From JAJUFS01 sp036381175 (GTDB lineage: Bacteria; Pseudomonadota; Gammaproteobacteria; Natronospirales; JAJUFS01): a stretch of 64,000 nt of DNA. Below the pieces are notes generated by a model. That model did no database searches. It saw only the letters and a program-made list of their open reading frames with translations, and was not told the DNA's origin. This document shows positions 22,440 to 30,894 of this stretch, piece by piece (the first letter of the stretch is position 1; every line of letters starts with the position of its first letter). The position numbers and the translations under genes were made by a program. The stretch is from positions 1-64,000 of the forward strand of contig DASVDI010000021.1 in the NCBI GenBank assembly GCA_036381175.1, read 5' to 3'.

Positions 22440-25300
22440 GCCTTCTCCGTTCCCGTTCTTTTTCGTGAGTTCTTGTTGCGCGTGCCGTTGAGCGCGGCGT
22501 CGATCAACGCTTTCTGCTCGGCAACGTGCATCTGGTAATAACCGGCAGCGGTGGATGCTGCGTGCTCGCGACCCGCATAACGCAGGTCGTGGCGCGATTC
22601 CAGGCCGCCTTGCAGGCGATGACGAATCTGATACCACGCGCCCTGGTTCATCGGCTCTTCCTGGCACCAGACAACGTCGTTCGCGTTCGGATATTTCTGA
22701 AGCTGCTCCGCGTATTCCTCATCGGGGAACGGATACAGCTGCTCGATGCGCACGAGTGCGACGTCGTTGAGTTCATCCGCGCGCCGCGCTTCGAGAAGAT
22801 CGTAATAGACCTTGCCCGAGCAGAACACGAGCGTCTTTACTGCCTTCGCATCGAGTTCGTCGATTTCCGGAATGATGTGATGGAAATGGCCGTTCTCGAG
22901 ATCGTCCAGCGGCGACACGGAAAGCTTGTGACGCAGCAGGCTCTTCGGCGTCATCACAATCAGCGGCTTTCTGAGCGAACGCATCATCTGACGGCGCAGC
23001 ATGTGGAACATCTGCGCAGGCGTGGTCGGCACGCACACCTGCATGTTGTGCTGCGCGCAGAGTTGCAGGTAACGCTCGAGGCGCGCGGAGGAATGTTCCG
23101 GTCCCTGCCCTTCGTAACCGTGCGGCAGGAACAGCGTCAGGCAGCTCAAGCGCCCCCACTTCGCCTCGCCCGCGGCGAGGAACTGGTCGATGACAACCTG
23201 CGCGCCGTTCGCGAAATCGCCGAACTGCGCTTCCCAGATCACCAGCGTGTTCGGATCTGCGGTGCTGTAGCCGTACTCGAAACCCATCACCGCTTCTTCG
23301 GACAGCAGCGAATCGACAATCGTCATTCGCGCCTTTTCGTCACTCAGCGTGGCAAGCGGGACGAACACTTCCTTGTCCGTCTGGTTGTGAAGGACGGCAT
23401 GGCGATGGAAGAACGTGCCGCGGCCGGAGTCCTGGCCGGTCAGGCGCACCGAGAAACGGTCGGTCAAGAGCGCGGCGTACGCCATCGTTTCCGCGAAGCC
23501 CCAGTCCATCGGCAGCTCGCCTTCGAGCATTTTCTTTCGATCGTCAATGATCTTCTGCACGCGGCCGTGCAGCTTGAAATCTTTCGGGATCGTGGTGATC
23601 GCTTCGCCCAGCGTGCGAATGCGTTCCGGCTTGATGGTGGTATCAGCCGTCTTGTCCAGGCCGTTCTGCTCGAAGCGTGTCCAGTCGGCGGTGTATTCGT
23701 TGCCGATCATGCCGAGCGTGGCGGGCGCCACCGTCTTGCCTTCTTCGAGGCCTGCGCGGTATTCGTCCACCATCTGCTTCGCGGTGCCGTCGTCGACGGT
23801 ATCCGCATCCTGCAATTGCTTCGCGTAAAGCTCGCGCGTCGTCTTCTGCTTCTTGATGATCGTGTACATCACCGGCTGCGTCGCGGCCGGCTCGTCGGCT
23901 TCGTTATGGCCATGACGGCGATAACAGACGAGATCAATGACGATGTCCTTGTTGAACTTCATGCGGTAGTCGAGCGCGAGGCGCGATGCGTAGATCACCG
24001 CTTCGGGATCGTCGCCGTTCACGTGCAGGATCGGCGCTTCGATCATTTTCGCAACGTCGGTCGCGTACGGCGTCGAACGCGCATCGTCCGGATTGCTGAT
24101 GGTGAAGCCGACCTGGTTGTTCACCACGATGTGAATCGTGCCGCCCGTGTAGAAGCCGCGCGCCTGCGAAAGCTGGAAGGTTTCCGTCACCACGCCCTGG
24201 CCCGCGAACGCGGCGTCGCCGTGGATCAGCACCGGCATCACCTTCGCGCCGCGCGTATCGCCGCGGCGATCCTGGCGCGCGCGCACCGAACCCTCGACAA
24301 CAGGATCGACGATCTCGAGATGCGAGGGATTGAAGGCGAGCACGAGATGCATGTTGCCGCCCGGCGTGCGGATGTCGGATGAAAAGCCGAGATGGTATTT
24401 CACGTCGCCCGAGCGGTCCGTGACCTTCGGGTCGTACACGCCTTCGAATTCCGAGAACAGCTCGCTCGGCGCCTTGCCGAGCACGTTGATCAGCACGTTC
24501 AGGCGTCCACGGTGCGCCATGCCGACAACCACTTCCTGCACGCCGGCGCCGCCACCCTGCTGGATGACGTCGTGAAGCAGCGGCACCAGGCTTTCGCCAC
24601 CTTCCAGCGAGAAACGCTTCTGGCCGACGTAGCGCGTGTGCAGGTATTTCTCCAGTCCTTCGGCCGCCGTGAGCTGCTTCAGCAGCAGGCGCTTTTCTTC
24701 CGCCGGCAGATCGATCCTGCCACGTTCCGATTCGATCCGGTCCTTCAGCCAGCGGCGCTCGTCGTTGTTCGTGACGTGCATGTACTCGAAGCCGATGGAG
24801 CCCGAATACGTCTGGCGCAGCATGGACAGGATGTCGCGCAGCTTCCTGCGGTCGGGGCCGGTCAGCGCGACGGTGCTGAATTCCGTGTCGAGATCGGCAT
24901 CGGAAAGGCCGTGCCAGGCAAGCTCGAGATCCGGCTCGTCGCCTTCGGGCATGAGATTGAGAGGATCGATTTTCGCGCGGCGATGACCGCGGGCGCGGAA
25001 CGCCTCGATCAGCCGCATCACAGCCGCCTGCTTTTCGATCAGCGCGGCGTCGATGCCACCGCCCGCTGGCATAGCCATGCGCGGTGCGTTCGCGCGCCGG
25101 CGAAATTCTTCAATGATCGGACCATGAGGCACGTCGCCTCCTTCCGACATCGCTGCCTGGAAGCCGTGAAAGAAATCCTTCCAGCCATCGGAAAGGCTTT
25201 CCGGGTCTTCCAGGTACTGTTCGTAGAGTTCTTCGAGATAAGCGGCGTTGCCGCCCGAAAAAAGGGAGGAGCGCAGTTGCTTTTCGTAGGTGTCGTTCAT
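22436..25300 (-). CDS. sucA: 2-oxoglutarate dehydrogenase E1 component
   Basis: A thiamine-diphosphate enzyme of 954 residues that decarboxylates 2-oxoglutarate in the TCA cycle. The N-terminus (YLEELYEQYLEDPESLSDGW) is the E2-binding segment. Later motifs include MAHRGRLNVLINVLGK, the TPP/Mg loop HGDAAFAGQGVVTETFQLS, VDLVCYRRHGHNEADEPA and the C-terminal QEEPMNQGAWYQIRHRL. The first gene of the operon. A 355-base gap upstream (25301-25655) should hold its promoter; I see no clear motif there beyond GC-rich sequence. Confidence 0.98.
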   Translation of the reverse strand: MNDTYEKQLRSSLFSGGNAAYLEELYEQYLEDPESLSDGWKDFFHGFQAAMSEGGDVPHGPIIEEFRRRANAPRMAMPAGGGIDAALIEKQAAVMRLIEAFRARGHRRAKIDPLNLMPEGDEPDLELAWHGLSDADLDTEFSTVALTGPDRRKLRDILSMLRQTYSGSIGFEYMHVTNNDERRWLKDRIESERGRIDLPAEEKRLLLKQLTAAEGLEKYLHTRYVGQKRFSLEGGESLVPLLHDVIQQGGGAGVQEVVVGMAHRGRLNVLINVLGKAPSELFSEFEGVYDPKVTDRSGDVKYHLGFSSDIRTPGGNMHLVLAFNPSHLEIVDPVVEGSVRARQDRRGDTRGAKVMPVLIHGDAAFAGQGVVTETFQLSQARGFYTGGTIHIVVNNQVGFTISNPDDARSTPYATDVAKMIEAPILHVNGDDPEAVIYASRLALDYRMKFNKDIVIDLVCYRRHGHNEADEPAATQPVMYTIIKKQKTTRELYAKQLQDADTVDDGTAKQMVDEYRAGLEEGKTVAPATLGMIGNEYTADWTRFEQNGLDKTADTTIKPERIRTLGEAITTIPKDFKLHGRVQKIIDDRKKMLEGELPMDWGFAETMAYAALLTDRFSVRLTGQDSGRGTFFHRHAVLHNQTDKEVFVPLATLSDEKARMTIVDSLLSEEAVMGFEYGYSTADPNTLVIWEAQFGDFANGAQVVIDQFLAAGEAKWGRLSCLTLFLPHGYEGQGPEHSSARLERYLQLCAQHNMQVCVPTTPAQMFHMLRRQMMRSLRKPLIVMTPKSLLRHKLSVSPLDDLENGHFHHIIPEIDELDAKAVKTLVFCSGKVYYDLLEARRADELNDVALVRIEQLYPFPDEEYAEQLQKYPNANDVVWCQEEPMNQGAWYQIRHRLQGGLESRHDLRYAGREHAASTAAGYYQMHVAEQKALIDAALNGTRNKNSRKRTGTEKA

Positions 25301-25655
25301 GGGTCCGACGATCTTTGCCAGGTTGTCCCGGCGTAACGGTGAGTTTTGCCGTGAACTTCAGAAAACGTGCCGCGAACCGTCCGGAACTTCCCTGTCCGCG
25401 GCGGCTGATCCGGGACGCGGTGCAGATGCTGCCGCGGGCGGGCGACGCAGGCGCAAAAGTTTAGCGGAATCGCTCTCAATAAGAAATGCCACAGGCGGGA
25501 AAAAATCCAGTATCCACGCGGGCTTGAGCAGTAAACCACCAGCCTTCCGGCGGCATCGAACATTCAGATAACGGCAGCATTGCGTTCACATCATTGTCAT
25601 GCCTGCCGCCTAACCTTCGCCGCGTCACAACAACGTAGCCAACACGGAGAAAACC

Positions 25656-25892
25656 ATGAACGCCATTCTGTTCGCCGCCGGCCTGATTGTCAGTCCGCCA
25701 ACCGCAAATGCCGCTGATACGCACCTGGATGCGCTGTTTCTTGCCCAGCGGCAGGAGATCGTGCAGGAGATTCGCGAAGAAACACGCCTTGATCTGCACC
25801 ATCAAAGCCTGCACTTCTTCGCGCCAGACGGTGAACTGCGCCGCCAGCTGGTTGCCAATGGCGCCATCGATGCGAAATTTGCTGCGCGTTGA
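25656..25892 (+). CDS. Small exported protein beside the element boundary (78 aa)
   Basis: A 78-residue product with a likely Sec signal peptide (MNAILFAAGLIVSPPTANA) and an acidic, helical mature part (ALFLAQRQEIVQEIREETRL). GGAG lies 9 bases before ATG 25656. It ends 8 bases before a short copy of the tRNA-Arg 3' end (25901), so its natural 3' end may have been altered by integration. No family recognised. The 25301-25655 stretch to its left has no other gene. Confidence 0.5.
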   Translation: MNAILFAAGLIVSPPTANAADTHLDALFLAQRQEIVQEIREETRLDLHHQSLHFFAPDGELRRQLVANGAIDAKFAAR

Positions 25893-25974
25893 GAAATAGC
25901 TGGTGCCCCGGCAGGCATGGAATAGCGCCACCAAGGCTTTGATTTAATTTGATATTTAATCAAGAGACTTTCGG

Positions 25975-25997
25975 AGTTACTCACAAAGTTACTCTCA
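25975..25997 (+). repeat. Left copy of 23-base direct repeat (subterminal)
   Basis: AGTTACTCACAAAGTTACTC followed by TCA, identical to 30759-30781. It contains two tandem GTTACTC words. It lies 60 bases inside the proposed left boundary. Paired subterminal repeats of this sort suit integrase arm-type binding sites. Alternatively they are the attachment cores themselves, which would make the element 4.8 kb. Confidence 0.8.
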
Positions 25998-26065
25998 AAA
26001 ATCGAATCTGCCCGAAAATTTAAGTTGCCTAAACTTACTTGAAGCCTATCAAGGGGGAAATTCGA

Positions 26066-26320
26066 ATGGTAAAGACTTCGGAAGAAATCGCGTTTGATAT
26101 CGCCGCAGCAAAGTTAGAGGTGGCGGAACGGCTTGGATGGCCTCTCGCTATCGTTTCAGGCTTGTTCATCGCCATCTACTCGCACTGGCTAATCGGCGCT
26201 GGCGCGGGCATTGCTGCGTACCTGCTTGCTGTTAAGCCATATACCCAGAAATACGACGCTGCCTCCGATACGTTTGAACGGGTTACAGGAACGGGCCGCT
26301 ACTACAGCCCTCCCGATTAG
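26066..26320 (+). CDS. Small membrane protein of the integrative element (84 aa)
   Basis: GGGGG lies about 9 bases before ATG 26066, so I use this start rather than the upstream ATG at 26039. The 84-residue protein has an acidic/helical N-terminus (EEIAFDIAAAKLEVAERLG) and two hydrophobic segments (PLAIVSGLFIAIY and LIGAGAGIAAYLLAV), followed by a polar tail ending YYSPPD. It is the only plus-strand gene of the element. The next 284 bases to 26604 hold no gene; they contain short CG-rich inverted repeats only. Function unknown. Confidence 0.65.
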   Translation: MVKTSEEIAFDIAAAKLEVAERLGWPLAIVSGLFIAIYSHWLIGAGAGIAAYLLAVKPYTQKYDAASDTFERVTGTGRYYSPPD

Positions 26321-26604
26321 CCTTTGGCATACAAGAGATAGCCAATTCCTTAAATGTTACGGTTAATGCGACCAAACGGCCCCGCCCGCTTTCCAGAGTC
26401 ATGCGGAGCGACTTTCAACCTGGCCCCGGCGCGCTAGTACCTGATCCATAAGGCGAAAGGTGGGCTGACTCCTTGGCCGACTGCCTCGCGTAGTGACTCC
26501 GAAAAAGCCTTGCCGCCACCCCGCCCTTTTTAGGGGTCCAGAAACTCCGGCTTTCACACGTCCCGCTTTTTCGGCTCGCGCGCGTATTGGTCCGAAAATT
26601 CGAC

Positions 26605-26838
26605 TCAAAGAAACAGCGAGATCAGAGACAGGATCGCGATTAGGCCAAGGAGTCCCCGTATTGAGGCCGCTTGACGATTGAGCGAGTCCAAGAGAGAGAC
26701 CATAAGCACAGCATCCTCCCTCGTATGCATGATGGCGCGCCGTATCTCGCTAACTGAGTATTGAGTTTCCTTTTCTGCCTCTGAAGCCCTAGTCATGGCC
26801 TGAAGTTCGCCTGCCTCTTTCATATGCTGATTCGTCAT
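26605..26838 (-). CDS. Small tail-anchored membrane protein (77 aa)
   Basis: A 77-residue protein with a charged, helical body (EAEKETQYSVSEIRRAIMHTREDAVLMVSLLDSL) and a single C-terminal hydrophobic segment (IRGLLGLIAILSLISLFL) that could anchor it in the membrane. AAGGGGAG precedes ATG 26838. Convergent with the previous gene. A holin-like or phage-exclusion role is possible in such elements, but there is no sequence evidence for it. Confidence 0.55.
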   Translation of the reverse strand: MTNQHMKEAGELQAMTRASEAEKETQYSVSEIRRAIMHTREDAVLMVSLLDSLNRQAASIRGLLGLIAILSLISLFL

Positions 26839-27095
26839 GCCTCTCCCCTTATTTCTCTTAGACAGCTAGATTATTGCCATTTGCACAGGCCACCAACCGC
26901 TCCTTTTCCGGTTTGCGAAAATCCGCTTCCTTTAGGGACTCCAGAAACCCGCGAACTTTTTATATTTCAATTTGCGACTCTGCGGGCGTGGCCCTCCGAC
27001 CGGTTTACGAACGCGCGTCCCCTGGCTTTCAGACCGCCCCCCCTTGGGTATCCATAATAGAAACAGATAGAAACAGCCCTTGGTAAATCTTAAAG

Positions 27096-27234
27096 GTGCC
27101 CGCGTGGCGGGGCACAGGGATGGAAAAAACAGCTCGGATTAGCCCGCATGGCGGGGCAGGCAAGGACGGAAACGGACGAAATCTGGCCTTGTGTGCCCCG
27201 CGCGACGGGTCAGCCTGCCCCGCACGACGGGGCA
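27096..27234. repeat. Cluster of four GC-rich hairpins beside a putative replication gene
   Basis: Four near-palindromes of the form GCCCCG-N5-CGGGGC occur at 27096-27115, 27141-27158, 27193-27211 and 27216-27234. Their spacers vary (25, 34 and 4 bases). The stem words are conserved, and the loops are CACG-, CATG-, CGCG- and TCGTG-like. The fourth and third overlap the end of the 142-residue protein gene. The stretch 26839-27209 has no other gene. It may be an origin, a regulatory site or a transcription end; no iteron-like direct repeat is clear. Confidence 0.65.
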
Positions 27235-27638
27235 CAGGATTTAATTTCGCCCTTCCAGGTTCCGGGCGCGGTTATGGTGGCGGGAACGTCCAGGTTCTTT
27301 CCTTTGCATTCGTCTATCGGCTGAAACGTGACGGCGTACAAGCTGCACTGATTCCGCCCGCCCTGCCGGGTCTGCACGATCCATCCGGTTTCGAGCAATT
27401 CGCGCCTGGCCTTGTTCAACTGATCCTTTGAAGTCCATCCACGTTCGCGCATGACGCGATATGCCGCCGTGAAGTCTCCGTTATTGCCGCCCTTGTACTG
27501 CGCATACAAATCAAACAGCAGCTTTACGGCGCGCGCTGATAGGCGGGCATAGTTCGGATGCGTCATGCAGGCTTTCGGCGTGGTGAAGAATGTTCCCGCC
27601 TCCATTCGGCCTTTAACCCTTTGCCGCGTTCGCGCCAT
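27210..27638 (-). CDS. Putative helix-turn-helix or replication-associated element protein
   Basis: This 142-residue protein has a winged-helix-like core (LSARAVKLLFDLYAQYKGGN, then RERGWTSKDQLNKARRELLETGWI and a VQTRQGG wing). Proteins with this pattern are common in small integrative elements and plasmid-like elements and are often left as hypothetical. The hairpin cluster at its 3' side would suit a role in replication or copy control, but this is inferred from position. It begins 2 bases after the FDXHR gene stop. The C-terminal about 20 residues lie over the palindromes and are Cys-rich (SCAPSCGAG). Confidence 0.5.
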   Translation of the reverse strand: MARTRQRVKGRMEAGTFFTTPKACMTHPNYARLSARAVKLLFDLYAQYKGGNNGDFTAAYRVMRERGWTSKDQLNKARRELLETGWIVQTRQGGRNQCSLYAVTFQPIDECKGKNLDVPATITAPGTWKGEIKSCAPSCGAG

Positions 27639-27639
27639 A

Positions 27640-28056
27640 TCACGCCCCCCTTTGCTTGGGACGCTGCGCGCGGGGCGTTTGAGACGTGATGGCCCTACGC
27701 CTGCTTTGATTCGCGTTTGCCGCTAACTCGCCTGATAGCCGCGACGCGCCACCCGAGGCGGTGCTATTCGAGCCATTCCGCACCCAGTAGCCACGCGCGT
27801 TCAGTTCCAGGCCAACGGATGCGGGATCAACGCAAACTGAATTGACGCGGTGGCGATCAAAGCCGGAAACGCCACCAAAAAAACGATCACAGGCCGGACA
27901 CTTGCAGTAGCGCGTACCAGGCGGCAAGCGCGGCGTTATCGCCTGCTTGTTCCCGCATGTTGCTGCCTGCCCTTGTGCTACGATTCGCCCGCATTCTGTC
28001 TCGGAATGTGTATGCTTCGCGCCCGCCTGCCAGCGGGCGTTTTCTTTTCTGTTCAT
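27640..28056 (-). CDS. FDXHR-type putative zinc-binding protein
   Basis: The core CKCPACDRFFGGVSGFDRHR contains the CxxC pair and the FDRHR box that define the FDXHR family of putative zinc-binding proteins, common in phages and integrative elements. Later CVDPASVGLELNARGYW is also typical. A C-terminal basic, Ala/Ser-rich tail follows. Length is 138 residues, long for the family, with a variable N-terminal extension of about 45 residues. Coupled closely to the gene downstream. Confidence 0.75.
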   Translation of the reverse strand: MNRKENARWQAGAKHTHSETECGRIVAQGQAATCGNKQAITPRLPPGTRYCKCPACDRFFGGVSGFDRHRVNSVCVDPASVGLELNARGYWVRNGSNSTASGGASRLSGELAANANQSRRRAITSQTPRAQRPKQRGA

Positions 28057-28065
28057 TGCCGCACC

Positions 28066-28260
28066 TCACGATGCCTTGCGGCTTTGCTTGATGCGGCTGG
28101 TTATCCAATCGCTGATTTCGTTTTCCGGCCAACCAACGGCACGCGCGCCAAGAGAAACTTTCTGCGGAAAGTCACCTTGCGCCATGCGTCGGTAAATTTC
28201 GGAACGTGACAGGCCGGTTAGCTGCCGGACGGTGGGAAGTCTTAAAAGTGCTTGAGCCAT
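28066..28260 (-). CDS. AlpA-family DNA-binding regulator
   Basis: A short MerR-like winged HTH protein (64 residues). LRLPTVRQLTGLSRSEIYRR is the HTH, and FPQKVSLGARAVGWPENEIS the wing, both standard for AlpA, which activates P4-type excision or integrase genes. ATG 28260 is preceded by AAGGAGG; the longer frame from 28332 has no such site. It lies upstream of the FDXHR and HTH genes and downstream of the 346-residue gene. Confidence 0.88.
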   Translation of the reverse strand: MAQALLRLPTVRQLTGLSRSEIYRRMAQGDFPQKVSLGARAVGWPENEISDWITSRIKQSRKAS

Positions 28261-28359
28261 GTTGCGCGCCTCCTTGGGCGTGTGTTGAACATGACTCGAA
28301 TATTCAGGATTGAGTTTATCGCTATGTCGCAACTGCGACCGTGATTACCGCAACTGCGA

Positions 28360-29400
28360 TTAATTTGGCTTCGCGGGCAAGTGCTCCACCGCCTCTTTCA
28401 GCTTTTCTCCTAAAGTTCGATCCGAAATCGTGAAACCCTTCAAGGCGGCGTCATTTTGGATTTCCTTGGCAATTCTGTACGGCTCTTTTCCATCCCAACC
28501 CCATCCGGCGCAGGCCAACGCAGCGATTATCTCCAGATATTTATTTCTCTCTCGCGTGCTAACTGGCCGGTCTTTAGTCGAATCTGTCATACGTGCCTGA
28601 AATTCCTGAACGGAAGACGTGCGGACCACAAAAACGCAATCGTCAGGAAGGCCTCCGGCAGGATAATAGCGATCCGAGTCAGTCCATCGGCGCTGCTTCT
28701 CAAGAAACTTATGGCGGTCGGCCTTGTGTTTGCGTAGAAGTTCACCGGCTTTGGACGCTTCAATATTGTTTTCGACGATGCATTGTTTCAGTTTTTCCAG
28801 TGAAGCACTCGAACCTGACTGGAATTCGTTTTCGTCCCAACTCTCTAACAGCCGGTATAGCTCGCCTTCTGGCGATTGCACCAATGGGCCTTCAACGTCA
28901 GCAAGCGTTATTTCCGGCCCCCCCGTTAGTTGCTGGTAATGATGCTCAATATCAAGGCATTCAGCCCCGATTAAGGGCAAATCCCAAACGCCATGCAATG
29001 TCTTCACTCCGCGTTCAGCGCGCAGAGTTTTGTCTTCACCAATCGCCGTACCTTGTTCCTGGATCAGACACAAGGTCCCATCCTCCAAACCACGCCTGAT
29101 TTCGTCTGGAAGACTCGGCACTTCATCGGGCTTGACGTTATTCCTCAAAATGTCTAGCGGAAATTCGATTCCGCCAACCTCGGACATTCTAGCCACGAAC
29201 ATTGGCATCTCTTTCATTGGAATAACTCGCATTAAGTTTGCTTTCGCTCCATTTACGAAATTCACAGACAATTGCAAATGCCTATCTAAGGCAAGACGCA
29301 ATACATCAGCCTCCGTTACTTCCTCGTCGATTATGATGGATAAGTGGCGCACGGTTTCTTCCAGCGTCAACCACTCTTTGAACTTCAGTAGCTTGCTCAC
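28360..29400 (-). CDS. Element cargo protein of unknown function (346 aa)
   Basis: A hydrophilic, helical protein without signal or membrane segments. The N-terminus (LLKFKEWLTLEETVRHLSII) looks like a winged HTH. The C-terminus (RNKYLEIIAALACAGWGWDG to ISDRTLGEKLKEAVEHLP) has a second, compact helical module seen in many integrative-element hypothetical proteins. The middle region contains no enzyme motif I recognise. A lone gene between AlpA and the integrase; the position is where defence or interference cargo often sits, but nothing in the sequence proves that. Confidence 0.7.
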   Translation of the reverse strand: MSKLLKFKEWLTLEETVRHLSIIIDEEVTEADVLRLALDRHLQLSVNFVNGAKANLMRVIPMKEMPMFVARMSEVGGIEFPLDILRNNVKPDEVPSLPDEIRRGLEDGTLCLIQEQGTAIGEDKTLRAERGVKTLHGVWDLPLIGAECLDIEHHYQQLTGGPEITLADVEGPLVQSPEGELYRLLESWDENEFQSGSSASLEKLKQCIVENNIEASKAGELLRKHKADRHKFLEKQRRWTDSDRYYPAGGLPDDCVFVVRTSSVQEFQARMTDSTKDRPVSTRERNKYLEIIAALACAGWGWDGKEPYRIAKEIQNDAALKGFTISDRTLGEKLKEAVEHLPAKPN

Positions 29401-29493
29401 GTTGCGCCCACCCTCGCGCCCCTGTTTGAAGCCGTGCCAGCCCGGCAGGGTGGCCGGGTGTTCGCCCCGTCGGGCTAGGCGCGGCTATTCGAG

Positions 29494-30705
29494 TTATGTT
29501 GCTTTTCGATTGATCGGTAAAACCTTCGCGCCGGTTTTCAATCCATCCAAATAATTCGCCCATGCTTGCATCATCTTGCGGCGTTCGGGCAGGTGTTCAG
29601 CGTAGTTATACGCAGCTTTCACTTCATTGCGTTCGCCGTGCGCTAGCTGGCGTTCAATCAGATCCGATTTCCAGCCCTGTTCATGCAGCAACGTACTCGC
29701 CATGCTGCGGAAACCGTGTCCGGTCATTGTGTCCTTGTCATAGCCGAGGCGACGCAAGGCGGCGTTAACCGTGCCTTCACTCATCGGGATTCGCGCGCTT
29801 CGGATGGACGGGAAAACATAGCGTCCCTTGCCTGTCAGCGGTTCCAGTTCGCGCAATATGGCGACGGCTTGCCGGGACAACGGGACAACGTGCGGAACGC
29901 GCATTTTCATTCGTTCGCCGGGTATCCGCCATTCACCTGCGTCCAGGTCCATTTCCTGCCATTCCGCGCGGCGCAACTCTCCCGGTCGCACGAATACCAG
30001 CGGCGCAAATCGCAAGGCGCAGACAGAAACCAAATTGCCCTCATAGCCGTCTATAGCGCGCAGCAGTTCGCCCACTTTCACGGGATCGGTAATGCTCGAA
30101 TGGTGGCGGGTCTTTGCGGTTTGCAGCGCCCCACGCAAATCACCGGACGGATCACGTTCCGCCCTGCCCGTTGCAATGGCATAGCGGAACACTTGCCCGC
30201 AGACCTGCTTGAGCCGTTGCGCGGTTTCCAGCTTGCCCATTGATTCGACGCGCCGGAGCACGGCGAGCAATTCGGGCGCGGTGATTTCGGAGACGGGGCG
30301 CACACCAAGCCACGGGAAAGCGTGAGTGCCTAACATCCAGTTCAGTTTTTCGAGCGTGGCCGGTGCCAGATTCTTTCGGCCCTTGATCCATTCCCGCGCA
30401 ACGGCCTCAAAGCCGTTTTCCGCCGTGTAGCGCGCCGTCAGCTTTTCCTGCTTGCGCTTCATGCTCGGATCGGTGCCCGCCTCCACCTGATCCCGTGCCG
30501 CGTCCCGCTTCTTTCTTGCCGCTTTCAGACTGGTTTCCGGGTATGCGCCCAGGCTCAGCATTTTCTGCTTGTCGGCAAAGCGGTAGCGGTAACGCCAGTA
30601 GCGCGCGCCGTTCTGGTGAATCTCGATACAAAGCCCGCCCGAATCCGCCACCCGGTACAGCTTTTCTCGCGGTTTCAGCCCGTCCAGCTTGGTAACAGTG
30701 AGCAT
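29494..30705 (-). CDS. P4-type tyrosine integrase
   Basis: The N-terminal DUF4102-type arm (LDGLKPREKLYRVADSGGLC to QKMLSLGAYPETSLKAARKK) is followed by a SAM-like domain and the catalytic domain. It holds VRPGELRRAEW (Arg), a basic KMRVPH segment, HGFRSMAS (His-x-x-Arg), QLAHGERNEVKAAYNYAEHL (His, Tyr nucleophile). I use ATG 30705 (403 residues), because the extension from 30798 runs over the GTGAGTAAC repeats. The start lies 190 bases from the tRNA-Arg 3' end. Confidence 0.93.
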   Translation of the reverse strand: MLTVTKLDGLKPREKLYRVADSGGLCIEIHQNGARYWRYRYRFADKQKMLSLGAYPETSLKAARKKRDAARDQVEAGTDPSMKRKQEKLTARYTAENGFEAVAREWIKGRKNLAPATLEKLNWMLGTHAFPWLGVRPVSEITAPELLAVLRRVESMGKLETAQRLKQVCGQVFRYAIATGRAERDPSGDLRGALQTAKTRHHSSITDPVKVGELLRAIDGYEGNLVSVCALRFAPLVFVRPGELRRAEWQEMDLDAGEWRIPGERMKMRVPHVVPLSRQAVAILRELEPLTGKGRYVFPSIRSARIPMSEGTVNAALRRLGYDKDTMTGHGFRSMASTLLHEQGWKSDLIERQLAHGERNEVKAAYNYAEHLPERRKMMQAWANYLDGLKTGAKVLPINRKAT

Positions 30706-30720
30706 GATTTCCGCGCCCCG

Positions 30721-30781
30721 TGTGAGTAACTTTTTGGAATTTGTGTGAGTAACTCGAAAGTTACTCACAAAGTTACTCTCA
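30721..30781. promoter_or_regulatory. Four GTGAGTAAC repeats upstream of the integrase
   Basis: Two copies of tgtgagtaac (near 30721 and 30744) and two inverse copies gttactc(a/t)c (30760-30780) lie just before the integrase start. The inverse pair is the 23-base repeat that recurs at 25975. The arrangement suits integrase arm sites or an autorepression operator. Confidence 0.6.
30759..30781 (+). repeat. Right copy of 23-base direct repeat (subterminal)
   Basis: Identical to 25975-25997. It lies 114 bases inside the tRNA end. See the left copy for the two possible readings. Confidence 0.8.
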
Positions 30782-30824
30782 CAATCGCTGCGCTGCAATG
30801 GGAAACCACGGGACGGTAGGGAAC

Positions 30825-30850
30825 AAAAAACCCCGCAATTACGCGGGGTT
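30825..30850 (-). terminator. Terminator downstream of tRNA-Arg
   Basis: On the minus strand AACCCCGC, a GTAATT loop, GCGGGGTT and then TTTT form a rho-independent terminator 45 bases after the tRNA. If the tRNA end is the element boundary, this terminator is supplied by the element. Confidence 0.85.
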
Positions 30851-30894
30851 AAATGGATTTCAGGGGCTTAATGGGACACCCTGAAACAGGCTAT

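Noticed and set aside
26041..26065. Start of the small membrane protein at 26039
   Set aside because: The GGGGG site lies after this ATG and is placed for ATG 26066.
27096..27234. Possible short CRISPR array
   Set aside because: Repeats are palindromic, spacers vary from 4 to 34 bases and no cas gene is near.
29460..29490. Fourth copy of the structured repeat at GGCTAGGCGCGG
   Set aside because: Only the GCTAGGCG word matches; the GTTGTTG and TGCTCAT words and the stems are missing.
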